From positions 186,001 to 250,000 of the forward strand of contig CABIZB010000003.1 of the NCBI GenBank assembly GCA_902363145.1: a DNA stretch of 64,000 nucleotides, read 5' to 3'. Positions 1 through 8,122 of the stretch are shown one piece after another. The position numbers and the translations under genes are program-made. Position 1 is the stretch's first letter; each line of letters opens with the position of its first letter. The notes under the pieces were generated by a model. It saw only the letters and a program-made list of their open reading frames with translations, was not told the DNA's origin and did not search any database. The stretch is from Oscillospiraceae bacterium. Lineage in GTDB: Bacteria > Bacillota > Clostridia > Oscillospirales > Ruminococcaceae.

Positions 1-2
1 AA

Positions 3-680
3 AAAGGTCAGCTTTACGGTCTTATCGGCCCCAACGGCGCAGGAAAGACCACAGTGTTCAATATGCTGACAGGCGTTTACAAGGCAGACACAGGCTCCAT
101 TATCCTTGACGGCACAAACATCACAAAGATGAGCACCATTGAGGCAAACCGTGCGGGTATCGCAAGAACATTCCAGAATATCCGTCTTTTCAAGGAGCTT
201 TCAGTTATCGACAATGTTAAGGTAGGTCTCCACAATCACCATTCCTACAGCACATTTGAGGGCGTGTTCCGTCTCCCCAAATACTTCAAGGTAGAAAAGG
301 AAATAGAAGAAAGAGCGCTGGAGCTTCTCAATGTCATGGGTCTTGAGGAGGAAAGAGACGTTATCGCTTCAAACCTCCCCTACGGAAAGCAGCGTAAGCT
401 GGAGATCGCCCGTGCTCTTGCCACCGCCCCCAAGCTTCTGCTTCTTGATGAGCCTGCAGCAGGCATGAACCCCAATGAGACAGCTGAGCTGATGGACACT
501 ATCCGCTTTGTACGTGAAAATTTTGATATGACTATCCTGCTTATCGAGCATGATATGAAGCTTGTTTCGGGAATCTGCGAAGAAGTCACTGTACTGAACT
601 TTGGTCAGGAGCTTGCTCATGGCAAGACATCTGACGTTCTCAACGATCCCAGAGTTATCACCGCATATCTTGGCGAATAA
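3..680 (+). CDS. livG: Branched-chain amino-acid ABC transporter ATPase LivG (5' partial)
   Basis: ATP-binding subunit of a high-affinity branched-chain amino-acid importer, acting on the cytoplasmic face of the LivHM permease. The frame is open from base 3, so the start lies upstream of the window. The Walker A motif GPNGAGKT is at the beginning, followed by a signature-like SNLPYGKQRKLEIARAL and Walker B LLLLDEPAAG with the downstream MNPNET typical of LivG rather than LivF. The protein ends in AYLGE, as does the next gene product. livF follows after 16 bases, so the two are co-transcribed; the permease and binding-protein genes are presumably upstream. LivG-like ATPases are hard to split by substrate, so amino-acid specificity is inferred from family resemblance and the livF neighbour. 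Confidence 0.93.
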   Translation, partial: KGQLYGLIGPNGAGKTTVFNMLTGVYKADTGSIILDGTNITKMSTIEANRAGIARTFQNIRLFKELSVIDNVKVGLHNHHSYSTFEGVFRLPKYFKVEKEIEERALELLNVMGLEEERDVIASNLPYGKQRKLEIARALATAPKLLLLDEPAAGMNPNETAELMDTIRFVRENFDMTILLIEHDMKLVSGICEEVTVLNFGQELAHGKTSDVLNDPRVITAYLGE

Positions 681-696
681 TAAGGAGGCTCATAAA

Positions 697-1407
697 ATGT
701 CATTGCTCACTATCGAAAATCTTGAAGTATTTTACGGCGTTATCAATGCTATCAAGGGCATTTCCTTTGAAGTAAACGAGGGCGAGATAATCGCACTCAT
801 CGGCGCAAACGGCGCAGGAAAAACAACTATCCTTAACACAATCACAGGTCTTGTCCCCGCAAAATCAGGCTCCATAAAGTTTGAGGACAAGGATCTGCTC
901 AAAACTCCTGCACACAAGATCGTAAGCATGGGCATCGCCCACGTTCCCGAGGGACGACGCATTTTCCAGCAGCTCACGGTTTTCGAGAACCTTAAGCTGG
1001 GCGCTTACACCCGAAAGGACAAGAAAGAGATCGCCGATACTCTGGAACTGGTCTATGAGCGCTTCCCCCGTCTTAAAGAGCGCCGCACCCAGATCGCAGG
1101 AACCCTTTCCGGCGGCGAGCAGCAGATGCTTGCAATGGGCAGAGCGCTTATGTCCCACCCTAAGATAATCCTTATGGACGAGCCTTCAATGGGTCTCTCC
1201 CCTCTTTATGTAACAGAGATATTTGATATTATCCGCTCGGTAAACGAATCGGGCACAACAGTTCTTCTGGTTGAGCAGAACGCTAAAAAGGCACTTTCCA
1301 TCGCAAACAGAGCATATGTTCTTGAAACAGGAAAGATAGTTCTTTCGGGAGACGCTCACGAGCTTATGAACAACGACTCCGTAAAGAAAGCATATCTTGG
1401 CGAATAA
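697..1407 (+). CDS. livF: Branched-chain amino-acid ABC transporter ATPase LivF
   Basis: Second ATPase of the branched-chain amino-acid importer, pairing with LivG. The ATG at 697 follows an AAGGAGG SD 7 bases upstream and gives a 236-residue protein, the usual LivF length; longer in-frame extensions would run into livG. Visible motifs: LEVFYGVINAIKGIS at the N-terminus, Walker A GANGAGKT, the LivF-type segment HVPEGRRIFQQLTVFENL, ABC signature LSGGEQQMLAMGRAL, Walker B IILMDEPSMGLSP and H-loop region LLVEQNAKKAL. It is the last clear transport gene of the operon; the cytidylate-kinase-like gene begins 34 bases later with its own SD. Confidence 0.95.
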   Translation: MSLLTIENLEVFYGVINAIKGISFEVNEGEIIALIGANGAGKTTILNTITGLVPAKSGSIKFEDKDLLKTPAHKIVSMGIAHVPEGRRIFQQLTVFENLKLGAYTRKDKKEIADTLELVYERFPRLKERRTQIAGTLSGGEQQMLAMGRALMSHPKIILMDEPSMGLSPLYVTEIFDIIRSVNESGTTVLLVEQNAKKALSIANRAYVLETGKIVLSGDAHELMNNDSVKKAYLGE

Positions 1408-1441
1408 TATGGGGATACCCTATAAAGAAAGGATAAGGATC

Positions 1442-2059
1442 ATGGACAACCTTGTAATTACAATAGCAAGAGAATTCGGCAGCGGCGGACGCTCCATCGG
1501 CAAAATGCTCAGCGAAAAGCTTTCTATTCCCTATTATGACAAGGACCTTATAAAGCTTGCCTCCGAGGACAGCGGCATAAACGAGGCTCTTTTCGGTCTG
1601 GCTGACGAAAAAGCAAAGTCGGGACTTTTCAAAAAGGTAAAGGTCTATGACGGTGATGTTATCACTCCGGAAAGATCCGATTTTACCTCTCAGGAAAATC
1701 TTTTCAACTTCCAGGCAAAGGTCATAAAGAACCTGGCAGATGAAAAAGCTCCCTGCATCATTATCGGAAGGTGTGCGGATTTTGTCCTTGCTGACAGAGC
1801 CAATGTGCTGAGAATTTACATCTGGGCTGACAAGGAAACCTGCATCAACAATTCCATGAAGGTCTGCGGCTATGACCGCAAGGAAGCCGAAAAGCAGGTT
1901 GAGAAGATTAACCGTGAGCGCAGCGCTTATTATAAGGCTCACACAGGCAACGAGTGGACAGACGTGAGAAATTACGACCTGTGCCTCAATACCAGCCAGC
2001 TTGGCTTTGACAGATGTATCAAGATCATTGAGAGCTACATCGACATAATGAACAAGTGA
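1442..2059 (+). CDS. Cytidylate kinase-like family protein
   Basis: A 205-residue P-loop nucleotide-kinase-fold protein of the cytidylate kinase-like family (AAK6 type). The N-terminus reads ITIAREFGSGGRSIGKML, with the GSGGRSIG loop as the likely ATP-binding P-loop, followed by PYYDKDLIKLAS, as in CMP kinases. The C-terminal half has IIGRCADFVL and the YYKAHTGNEWTD segment seen in this family. The ATG at 1442 was chosen because it follows AAAGGATAAGG and places the kinase strand at the N-terminus. True CMP kinase (Cmk) is usually longer; family members of this type are common in Clostridia and their substrate is unproven. It is the last gene before a strong terminator and probably belongs to the liv transcript. 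Confidence 0.85.
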   Translation: MDNLVITIAREFGSGGRSIGKMLSEKLSIPYYDKDLIKLASEDSGINEALFGLADEKAKSGLFKKVKVYDGDVITPERSDFTSQENLFNFQAKVIKNLADEKAPCIIIGRCADFVLADRANVLRIYIWADKETCINNSMKVCGYDRKEAEKQVEKINRERSAYYKAHTGNEWTDVRNYDLCLNTSQLGFDRCIKIIESYIDIMNK

Positions 2060-2070
2060 TAATAACACAG

Positions 2071-2100
2071 ATTGCTGCGGTTTGCCGCAGCAATTTTTTT
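2071..2100 (+). terminator. Rho-independent terminator after the liv/kinase operon
   Basis: Perfect 10-bp stem ATTGCTGCGG / CCGCAGCAAT with a TTTG loop, followed by seven T residues. It lies 12 bases after the kinase stop and only 13 bases before the start of the broken DUF554 gene. Confidence 0.93.
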
Positions 2101-2112
2101 GAGGGGTATGTT

Positions 2113-2914
2113 ATGCACGGTCTTGGTACGATAGTAAACGCCGCCGCCATTGTGGCAGGCAGCCTTATACTAATCACCAATAAAACTATAGACAAAAAAT
2201 CATCGCATAATCCATATACGCAAGATTATGCTCAATTTTTTGTATAGTTTTTAATTGGTGCTTAGTATTATAGGAATGATATTCAAGTCAAAGATAAGCA
2301 AGCGCTTTCAGGACATCATAATGCAGGTAATGGGTCTGGCGGTAATGTTCATAGGAGCTTCAGGCGCTCTGCGAGGGATATTCACTGTAAAGGACGGTTT
2401 CCTTGAAACAGGCGGCACAATGCTGATGATAGCATCCCTTACCATAGGAGCGCTGCTGGGCGAGCTTATAAACATTGAGGCTCAGATGGAACGCTTCGGC
2501 GAATGGCTCAAGGACAAGGCAAAAAGCAGCGGAGATACCAAGTTCGTTGAGGGCTTTGTGACCGCTTCCCTGACAGTCTGCATAGGAGCAATGGCAATAG
2601 TCGGCTCCATTGAGGACGGCATCTCGGGCAATCACGACACGCTCTTTGCAAAGGCAGCCCTTGACCTTGTTATCGTAATGGTATGCGTGGCATTTTCAGC
2701 CATTCCCGTTGCAATTCTCCAGGGCACCGTAACCATATGCGCAGGCTTTATCGCCCCCATAATGAACGACAGCATTATTGCAAACATCTCGTTCATCGGC
2801 TCAATGCTCATATTCTGCGTGGGCGTTAACCTTTCCTTCGGCAAGAAATTCAAGGTGGGCAATATGCTGCCTGCCATAATAATCCCTTTTATATACGGAC
2901 TTATTGCAGGATAA
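2113..2914 (+). pseudogene. DUF554 membrane protein gene disrupted by a foldback element
   Basis: The 5' part (ATG at 2113, SD GAGGGG) encodes MHGLGTIVNAAAIVAGSL, the conserved DUF554 N-terminus. The frame then enters the 100-bp element at 2168-2267 and stops at TAG within it. The 3' part resumes in another frame at IGMIFKSKISKRFQDIIMQ and runs to the stop at 2914 with several membrane segments and the family's GALRG and FAKAALDL motifs. Removing the element plus one 3-bp target duplicate (103 bp) restores an uninterrupted 699-bp frame of 232 residues, which shows the gene was intact before insertion. A TTG/GTG at 2255-2260 near the element's end could restart translation, but the N-terminal helix would be lost. 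DUF554 proteins are integral membrane proteins of unknown transport role. Confidence 0.93.
2168..2267. mobile_element. 100-bp foldback (MITE-like) element, copy 1, inside DUF554
   Basis: Almost the whole element is one inverted repeat: arms of about 45 bases (TACTAATCACCAAT... and ...ATTGGTGCTTAGTA, with inner GCATAATC / GATTATGC) around an 11-base centre CATATACGCAA. It is flanked by direct TTA repeats at 2165-2167 and 2268-2270 (a TA duplication would fit too). It carries no gene. It is identical base for base to the copy at 50200-50299 and differs by three substitutions and one inserted T from the copy at 22632-22732. It breaks the DUF554 reading frame. No transposase that could mobilise it is in this window. 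Confidence 0.9.
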
Positions 2915-2952
2915 AATACCATTCATTTTAAATTTCAATCAAATAACACAAA

Positions 2953-2988
2953 AGCGGTACCGCCCTTTCGGACGATACCGCTATTTTT
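2953..2988. terminator. Terminator between DUF554 and the convergent surface-protein gene
   Basis: Stem AGCGGTA / TACCGCT with an inner CCG/CGG pairing, then ATTTTT on the plus strand. The minus-strand side also has CTTTTG, so it may serve both convergent transcripts. Confidence 0.8.
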
Positions 2989-3005
2989 ATGTGTTCATAT
3001 TGTCA

Positions 3006-6000
3006 TTATGCTCTGGGAGTTGCATATACAACATCGGAGCTGCTGAGGTTTGTCCAGTTGCCGTTTACGCAGGCACGTACTGCAAAGCCGTAGTTGATGC
3101 CGTTTACCAGTCCCGAAACTGTGTAGGAAGTGGAGTAAACTGTTGCAACACTGTTATAATCGCCGTTGATGTAGGTATATACCATGTATCTGTCGGCGCC
3201 GTTTACTGCTGTCCACTGGAGGGAAACATATCCGTTGCCTACTGCCGCACTGGTGATCTTAGGAGTTGAGGAGTAAGTAAGAGGTGTGCAGTAAACTATG
3301 TCAGAACCTGTGTAGCTTGTCCATGTGCTGCCCACATATGCTCTTACCAGGAAGCCGTATCTGATGCCGCCTACAAGACCCTGAACATTGTAGCTTGTGC
3401 CTTTTACGGTGGCTACCTGATTCATGGAGCCGTTGATGTAGGTGTAGATAGCATATCTGGAAGCACCTGTTACAGCTGTCCACTTGAGGGATACGCTCTC
3501 AACGCCTGCGGTTGCACTGGTTATCTTAGGTGAAGAGGGAGCTGTGGGAGTTGCATAAACGATATCGGAAGATGTAACAGCAGACCATGCGCCGTTTACG
3601 TAAGCCTTGACTGCAAAGCCGTACTTGATGCCGTTTGCGAGGTTCTTTACTGTCATAGATGTCGCTGTGGTGGTTCCTCTGTTAGTCCACTGACCGTTCA
3701 GATAAGAGTAAACCGCATACTTGGAAGCTCCGCTTATGCCCGACCATGTAAGTGTTACCTGACCGTTACCGGCTGCTGCCTTTGTGATCTTGGGCTTTGT
3801 GCTTACTGCGGGAGTTGCATAAACGATATCGGAAGATGTAACGGTGCTCCATGCGCCGTTTACATAAGCCTTGACTGCAAAGCCGTACTTGATGCCGTTT
3901 GCGAGGTTCTTTACTCTCATAGATGTTGCTGTGGTGCTGCCTCTGTTGGTCCACTGACCGTTGATAACGGAGTAAACCGCATATCTGGTAGCTCCGTTTA
4001 CAGATGTCCATGTAAGTGTTACCTGACCGTTATCGGGAGTTGCCTTTGTGATCTTGGGCTTTGTGCTTGCAGCGGGAGTTGCATAAACGATATCGGAAGA
4101 TGTAACGGAAGTCCATGCGCCGTTTACATAAGCCTTAACCGCAAAGCCGTATCTGATGCCGTTTGCAAGACCTGTTACTGTCATGTATCCGTTTCTGGTG
4201 TATCCGTGGTTCTGCCACTGACCGTTGATAACGGAATATACTGCATAATTGGTAGCGCCGCTTACGCCCGACCATGAAAGTGTAACCTGACCGTTATCGG
4301 GAGTTACCTTTGTGATCTTGGGCTTGTTTGCAGCTGTGGGAGTTGCATAAACGATATCGGAGCTTGAAACGGAAGACCATGCACCGTTTACCAGTGCCTT
4401 TACTGCGAAGCCGTACTTCAAGCCGCCTGTAAGACCTGTAACGGTCATGCTTGTAGCTGTGGTGTAGCCTCTGAGCACCCACTGATTGTTATTCTTGGTA
4501 TAAACCGCATAATTGGTAGCGCCGCTTACAGCTGTCCATGTAAGATAAGCCTGACCGCTGCCGGGAGTTACCTTGGTGATAACGGGCTTGGGAGAATAAG
4601 TGGGGGTTGCATATACCACGTCGTTTGCGGTATAGGAGCTGAGGTTGCCGTTGATATAGTAACGTACCAAAAATCCGTAGCGGACGTTATTTGTAAGTCC
4701 TGTTACGGTGTAGGTATTGCCTGTGGTAGCACCTATATATGTAAGATAGCCGTTCATATAGGTATAAACGTTATACTGTGATGCGCCGGGTATCTTGCTC
4801 CACTGGAGGGAAGCGGTTCCGTTTATTGCGGAGGTTACTTTTAGGTTAAGAGCATTGGGAGAAGCAGGGTCGTTCTTCACGCAGCTGGGAAGAGTGATGT
4901 TGGTGTAATACTTGTTCATCACGGTGTAGTTGATGTTGTGGCGTGAATCAAGGCTCTGGAAGTATGTGGTGCTCTTATTGCAGTATCTGCTGTCAATGTA
5001 GCTTCCCTGATCCATAAGGCTTACATCTATCTCATACCAGTCGTTGAATATCTTTACTCTGTTCCATGCGTGGTTTTCGGTGATGACTGTGATACAGTCA
5101 AGACCTGCCGCATTGCAGAAATATGTCATTGTCATGGCATATCCGCTGCCGTAGCACTGTCTGTCAAGGAGAGCGCCTGCGATAGACTGATGATGTGCGC
5201 CTGTGGAATAGGAAACAGCGTTAGCTATCTTCTGATAAATAGCCTGCTCCTTGGTAAGGTCATTGGTGCACTTGTTGATATCAGCCATCCATGTGTTAGT
5301 GATGCTGTTGATGCTGTTGTAAGCATTTCTTCTTACGGTACCGTTCTGGTAATCGGAATACATCATGGGGTAAACAAAGTTCTGACCGAATCTGTAGCCG
5401 TTTGTAAGGAAGAAATACTGGGGATTTGAGTAGTAGAACATATACAGTATCTGCTCAAGACGTGAGCTGGAGATGCTGTTGGAATCGAAGGAAACGTAGT
5501 CGATGTACTGAGATGTGTAGGTCTGGCTGGAAGAAAGCACTGCGTTGCAGGCATTTGCCAGATTGTTGTACAGAGTACGTTCGGCTGAGTTCAGCTGATT
5601 GTAGAAATAGCTGGTGTTGTAACGGTATGTAGCGTCTAAAGTCTCGCTGTAGGCATCAGTCTCATTAAGAGCCTTGTCCTTGTCGATCATCTCTCTGATA
5701 GCTGCCATATCGTCATCGTCGGTGTAGATGCCCTCAACACCAACATCGGGGAGAACCATGTTGGAATCCTCTGCCATAATATCCTCAGCGGACTTTCCTG
5801 TCTGAGCAGTATCATCTGTTGTCTCGACAGTCTCAGTCTCATCTGGTTCGGTGACATCAGGTTCTGTTACATCGGGTTCTGTTACATCAGGCTCGGTTAC
5901 GTCAGGCTCGGTTACGTCTGGTTCTGTTACATCAGGCTCGGTTACGTCAGGTTCTGTTACATCGGGTTCTGTTACATCAGGCTCGGTTACGTCTGGTTCG

Positions 6001-6209
6001 GTTACGTCAAGCTCGGTTACGTCAGGCTCGGTTACGTCAGGTTCGGTGATGTCGGGTTCGGTCACGTCGGGCACAGTTACTTCAGTCACAGCAGGAACAT
6101 TTTCGTCAGTGCCCGCAGGGACATCTGCAAAAACGGTTACTGTACACTGGAGAGCTGTCAGTGCCGCCATAGACGCAGCCGCAATGACTTTTGTTACACG
6201 TTTCTTCAT
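3006..6209 (-). CDS. Secreted transglutaminase-like protein with seven fibronectin III-like repeats
   Basis: A 1067-residue exported protein. The start ATG at 6209 (MKKRVTKVIAAASMAALTAL) has GGAAAGGA 9 bases upstream; an earlier ATG 6 codons up overlaps that SD. A signal peptide ends near VFA/DVPAG. It is followed by about 15 tandem 5-residue TEPDV units (roughly residues 45-125), probably an extended wall-spanning stalk. A transglutaminase-like domain lies around residues 170-430, with candidate catalytic Cys in QCYGSGYAMT, His in ENHAWNRV and Asp in WYEIDVSLMD. The C-terminal ~620 residues are seven near-identical FnIII-like units, each ending in SDIVYATP or a variant. No LPXTG sorting signal or dockerin is visible. 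Substrate is unknown; a cell-surface or peptidoglycan/protein-crosslink role is inference. Confidence 0.85.
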   Translation of the reverse strand: MKKRVTKVIAAASMAALTALQCTVTVFADVPAGTDENVPAVTEVTVPDVTEPDITEPDVTEPDVTELDVTEPDVTEPDVTEPDVTEPDVTEPDVTEPDVTEPDVTEPDVTEPDVTEPDVTEPDETETVETTDDTAQTGKSAEDIMAEDSNMVLPDVGVEGIYTDDDDMAAIREMIDKDKALNETDAYSETLDATYRYNTSYFYNQLNSAERTLYNNLANACNAVLSSSQTYTSQYIDYVSFDSNSISSSRLEQILYMFYYSNPQYFFLTNGYRFGQNFVYPMMYSDYQNGTVRRNAYNSINSITNTWMADINKCTNDLTKEQAIYQKIANAVSYSTGAHHQSIAGALLDRQCYGSGYAMTMTYFCNAAGLDCITVITENHAWNRVKIFNDWYEIDVSLMDQGSYIDSRYCNKSTTYFQSLDSRHNINYTVMNKYYTNITLPSCVKNDPASPNALNLKVTSAINGTASLQWSKIPGASQYNVYTYMNGYLTYIGATTGNTYTVTGLTNNVRYGFLVRYYINGNLSSYTANDVVYATPTYSPKPVITKVTPGSGQAYLTWTAVSGATNYAVYTKNNNQWVLRGYTTATSMTVTGLTGGLKYGFAVKALVNGAWSSVSSSDIVYATPTAANKPKITKVTPDNGQVTLSWSGVSGATNYAVYSVINGQWQNHGYTRNGYMTVTGLANGIRYGFAVKAYVNGAWTSVTSSDIVYATPAASTKPKITKATPDNGQVTLTWTSVNGATRYAVYSVINGQWTNRGSTTATSMRVKNLANGIKYGFAVKAYVNGAWSTVTSSDIVYATPAVSTKPKITKAAAGNGQVTLTWSGISGASKYAVYSYLNGQWTNRGTTTATSMTVKNLANGIKYGFAVKAYVNGAWSAVTSSDIVYATPTAPSSPKITSATAGVESVSLKWTAVTGASRYAIYTYINGSMNQVATVKGTSYNVQGLVGGIRYGFLVRAYVGSTWTSYTGSDIVYCTPLTYSSTPKITSAAVGNGYVSLQWTAVNGADRYMVYTYINGDYNSVATVYSTSYTVSGLVNGINYGFAVRACVNGNWTNLSSSDVVYATPRA
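5845..6069 (-). repeat. Fifteen tandem 15-bp units encoding TEPDV
   Basis: Contiguous 15-bp direct repeats with wobble variation (for example GGTTCTGTTACATCA and GGCTCGGTTACGTCA on the plus strand), coding the Thr-Glu-Pro-Asp-Val stalk of the surface protein. There are no spacers, so this is not a CRISPR array. Such arrays change length by slippage or recombination. Confidence 0.9.
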
Positions 6210-6279
6210 TATGACCATCCTTTCCAATGGATATTGTACTTATCAACAGGTAGCTTTATCGCATACTGCCTTTAGTATA

Positions 6280-6308
6280 ATTATACACCATTTTTTCAAC
6301 GAATGCAA
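6280..6308 (-). promoter_or_regulatory. Sigma-A promoter of the transglutaminase/FnIII gene
   Basis: Read on the minus strand: TTGCAT, 17-bp spacer, TATAAT with a G two bases before the -10. The predicted 5' leader is about 63 bases. Confidence 0.75.
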
Positions 6309-6362
6309 TAATTTTGGTATCAAAAGAAATCACAATTTGGTTAAAAATGTAACAAAGTAAAA

Positions 6363-6392
6363 ACGCAGCCGCCCATTTTCGGACGGCTGCGT
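6363..6392 (-). terminator. Terminator of the solute-binding lipoprotein gene
   Basis: On the minus strand the 9-bp stem ACGCAGCCG / CGGCTGCGT is followed by a T run (GCGTTTTTAC). It lies about 50 bases after the stop of the 6441-7844 gene. Confidence 0.85.
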
Positions 6393-6440
6393 GCAGCATA
6401 TCATGTCGTTTGACTGACAGGAAGTATTTGAGTAAAAAGC

Positions 6441-7844
6441 TTATTCAGCGTCGTTATAAACCTTGATCTCTTCATCAACGATGGAGTAGTATTCTTCACG
6501 AGCCTGTACCCAGTCCTCAAACTGCTCGTTTGCAATTCCCTCATAGAGAACGGTCATAAGAGTATCGGACATATAGGTACTGAGGCCATAGCCGTAATCA
6601 TAAGCCTGAACGAACTGGTCGGGATCGTAGAAGTTCATAGCGATATCATACATCTCGGAAGTCCAGCCGTCGTTGTTCTTTAGGAACTTCTCCTTGGTAG
6701 CTTCAACATACTTTTCATCGTAGTTAACGGTTCTGTTGCAGTCGAACCATGCCTTTACGCAGTCAGCGTTCTCAGAACCCTTTACCCACATATATGCGAA
6801 TACCTTGTTGGAAACATAGTACTTGTCGGAATCAGGATCCTTGGGGAAAGGAACTATCTGGATAACATCATCAGGGCAGGACTTTGCAGCAGCATTGTAT
6901 GCCCATGTACCCATGGAGTAGAAGAGAATACTGTCATCAACGAAAGCAGACTCGCCGCCGATCCAGCCTCTCTTGATAAGGTTGTTCTTGAAGATATCCT
7001 CCAGAACGCCCTGAGCCCTTTCAATCTTCTGGCTTCTCAGGTTGTTGCCGAACTTGGTTCCGTCATATGTTACCATGGTCTCGCCTGAGGTGTAAACGAA
7101 AGCGTTTGCCCACCAGCCGCCGATACCGTATCTTTCGGAACCGGAGTCGTTGCTCTCAACGTAGGTCTTCATCATATCAACAAAGGTGTTCCAGTCCCAC
7201 TCACCGTTGAGGTAAAGCTCATAGGGATCTTCAAAGCCATTGTCAGCCATGGTAGTCTTGTTGTACATAAGTACCTGGGTATCGTTGAAGCTGTATCCCA
7301 GAGGTGCGATGTAATGCTCGCCCTTCCAGATAAAGCTGTCAGCGGTGTCCTTAACGGCAGCCCACTTGGGGTCGTCCCAGTTAACAAGGGAGTCGATAGC
7401 CTGATACTGACCCTTGGAAATGTCATAGGGGAAGGTTCTCCACTCATAAGCAAAGATATCGGGAGATGTACCGCCGAGGATAGAGGTTGCCAGGTCATCA
7501 AAGCGCTTGTCGCTTGTTGTGGGCATATACTCTATCTTAGCGCCGTAGGTATCTTCAAAAAGTGCAAGCTCGGGGCTTCTCTCGGGAGAGTCGTTTGTGG
7601 GGTTAAGGTCGTAAATGCCAAGCCACTTCAGGGTCTTGCCGCTGATATCAACATCAAGGGTCTCATCAAGAGCATCTACCTCGATATCGTCGCCTGTCCA
7701 CTCGGTAGCGGCTGTAGTGGTAACATCGGCAGTGGTAGTGTCCCCTGTTGTTGCGCTGCCACTGTCAGAGCTGCCTCCGCAGGCAGTAAGGGAAGCGGTA
7801 AGGGAAAGTGCCAATATTCCGGCTGTAAGCTTCTTATAATTCAT
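6441..7844 (-). CDS. Extracellular solute-binding lipoprotein (family 1)
   Basis: A 467-residue substrate-binding protein of the kind used by carbohydrate ABC importers. The N-terminus MNYKKLTAGILALSLTASLT has a lipobox ending at Cys (TACGGSS), so the mature protein should be anchored to the outer face of the membrane. A Ser/Thr-rich linker follows, then the binding-protein fold with FAYEWRTFPYDISKGQYQAID, LMYNKTTMADNGFEDP and a late MSDTLMTVLYEGIANEQFEDW helix typical of extracellular family 1. SD AAGGAGG precedes the ATG. There are no permease or ATPase genes next to it: it is flanked by its own promoter and terminator, so it is an orphan that must use a transporter encoded elsewhere. The ligand cannot be told from sequence. 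Confidence 0.88.
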   Translation of the reverse strand: MNYKKLTAGILALSLTASLTACGGSSDSGSATTGDTTTADVTTTAATEWTGDDIEVDALDETLDVDISGKTLKWLGIYDLNPTNDSPERSPELALFEDTYGAKIEYMPTTSDKRFDDLATSILGGTSPDIFAYEWRTFPYDISKGQYQAIDSLVNWDDPKWAAVKDTADSFIWKGEHYIAPLGYSFNDTQVLMYNKTTMADNGFEDPYELYLNGEWDWNTFVDMMKTYVESNDSGSERYGIGGWWANAFVYTSGETMVTYDGTKFGNNLRSQKIERAQGVLEDIFKNNLIKRGWIGGESAFVDDSILFYSMGTWAYNAAAKSCPDDVIQIVPFPKDPDSDKYYVSNKVFAYMWVKGSENADCVKAWFDCNRTVNYDEKYVEATKEKFLKNNDGWTSEMYDIAMNFYDPDQFVQAYDYGYGLSTYMSDTLMTVLYEGIANEQFEDWVQAREEYYSIVDEEIKVYNDAE

Positions 7845-7946
7845 TTTTCAACATCCTCCTTAAACTCGGTTTATAAAAGCTTTGTTTTGAAATCGTTTGC
7901 AATTTTTTGTATAATACTGTTTGGATTTACTGTCTGTGTTTTATAC

Positions 7947-7975
7947 ATCATAGCATATTGTGCCAATAAAGTCAA
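7947..7975 (-). promoter_or_regulatory. Sigma-A promoter of the solute-binding lipoprotein
   Basis: Minus strand TTGACT, 17-bp spacer, TATGAT. It lies about 100 bases upstream of the ATG, leaving an A/T-rich leader with no strong hairpin seen. Confidence 0.8.
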
Positions 7976-8064
7976 CTATTTTTTAAACTGCCGCCCTATT
8001 TTTATACTTTTTGCACAAATATTCACCTATTTTTTTGCAACAATAAAACTCAAAAGCAAATAAA

Positions 8065-8102
8065 AACGGCAGCGGAGCTTTCTTGCCGACCGCTGCCGTT
8101 TT
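8065..8102 (-). terminator. Terminator of the GNAT-tsaE-tsaB operon
   Basis: Stem AAACGGCAGCGG / CCGCTGCCGTTT with a 14-base loop, followed on the minus strand by a T run, 20 bases after the tsaB stop. Confidence 0.9.
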
Positions 8103-8122
8103 ATATGTTCAGATGTTAATAC

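Noticed and set aside
2056..2247. Stand-alone 63-residue gene
   Set aside because: It is the 5' fragment of the DUF554 gene read into the foldback element, not a separate gene.
5845..6069. Possible CRISPR array
   Set aside because: The 15-bp units are contiguous with no spacers and encode protein.
5851..6360. Plus-strand frame full of TSGSV repeats
   Set aside because: It is the complement of the TEPDV coding array; it has no SD or promoter and the minus-strand gene explains the sequence.
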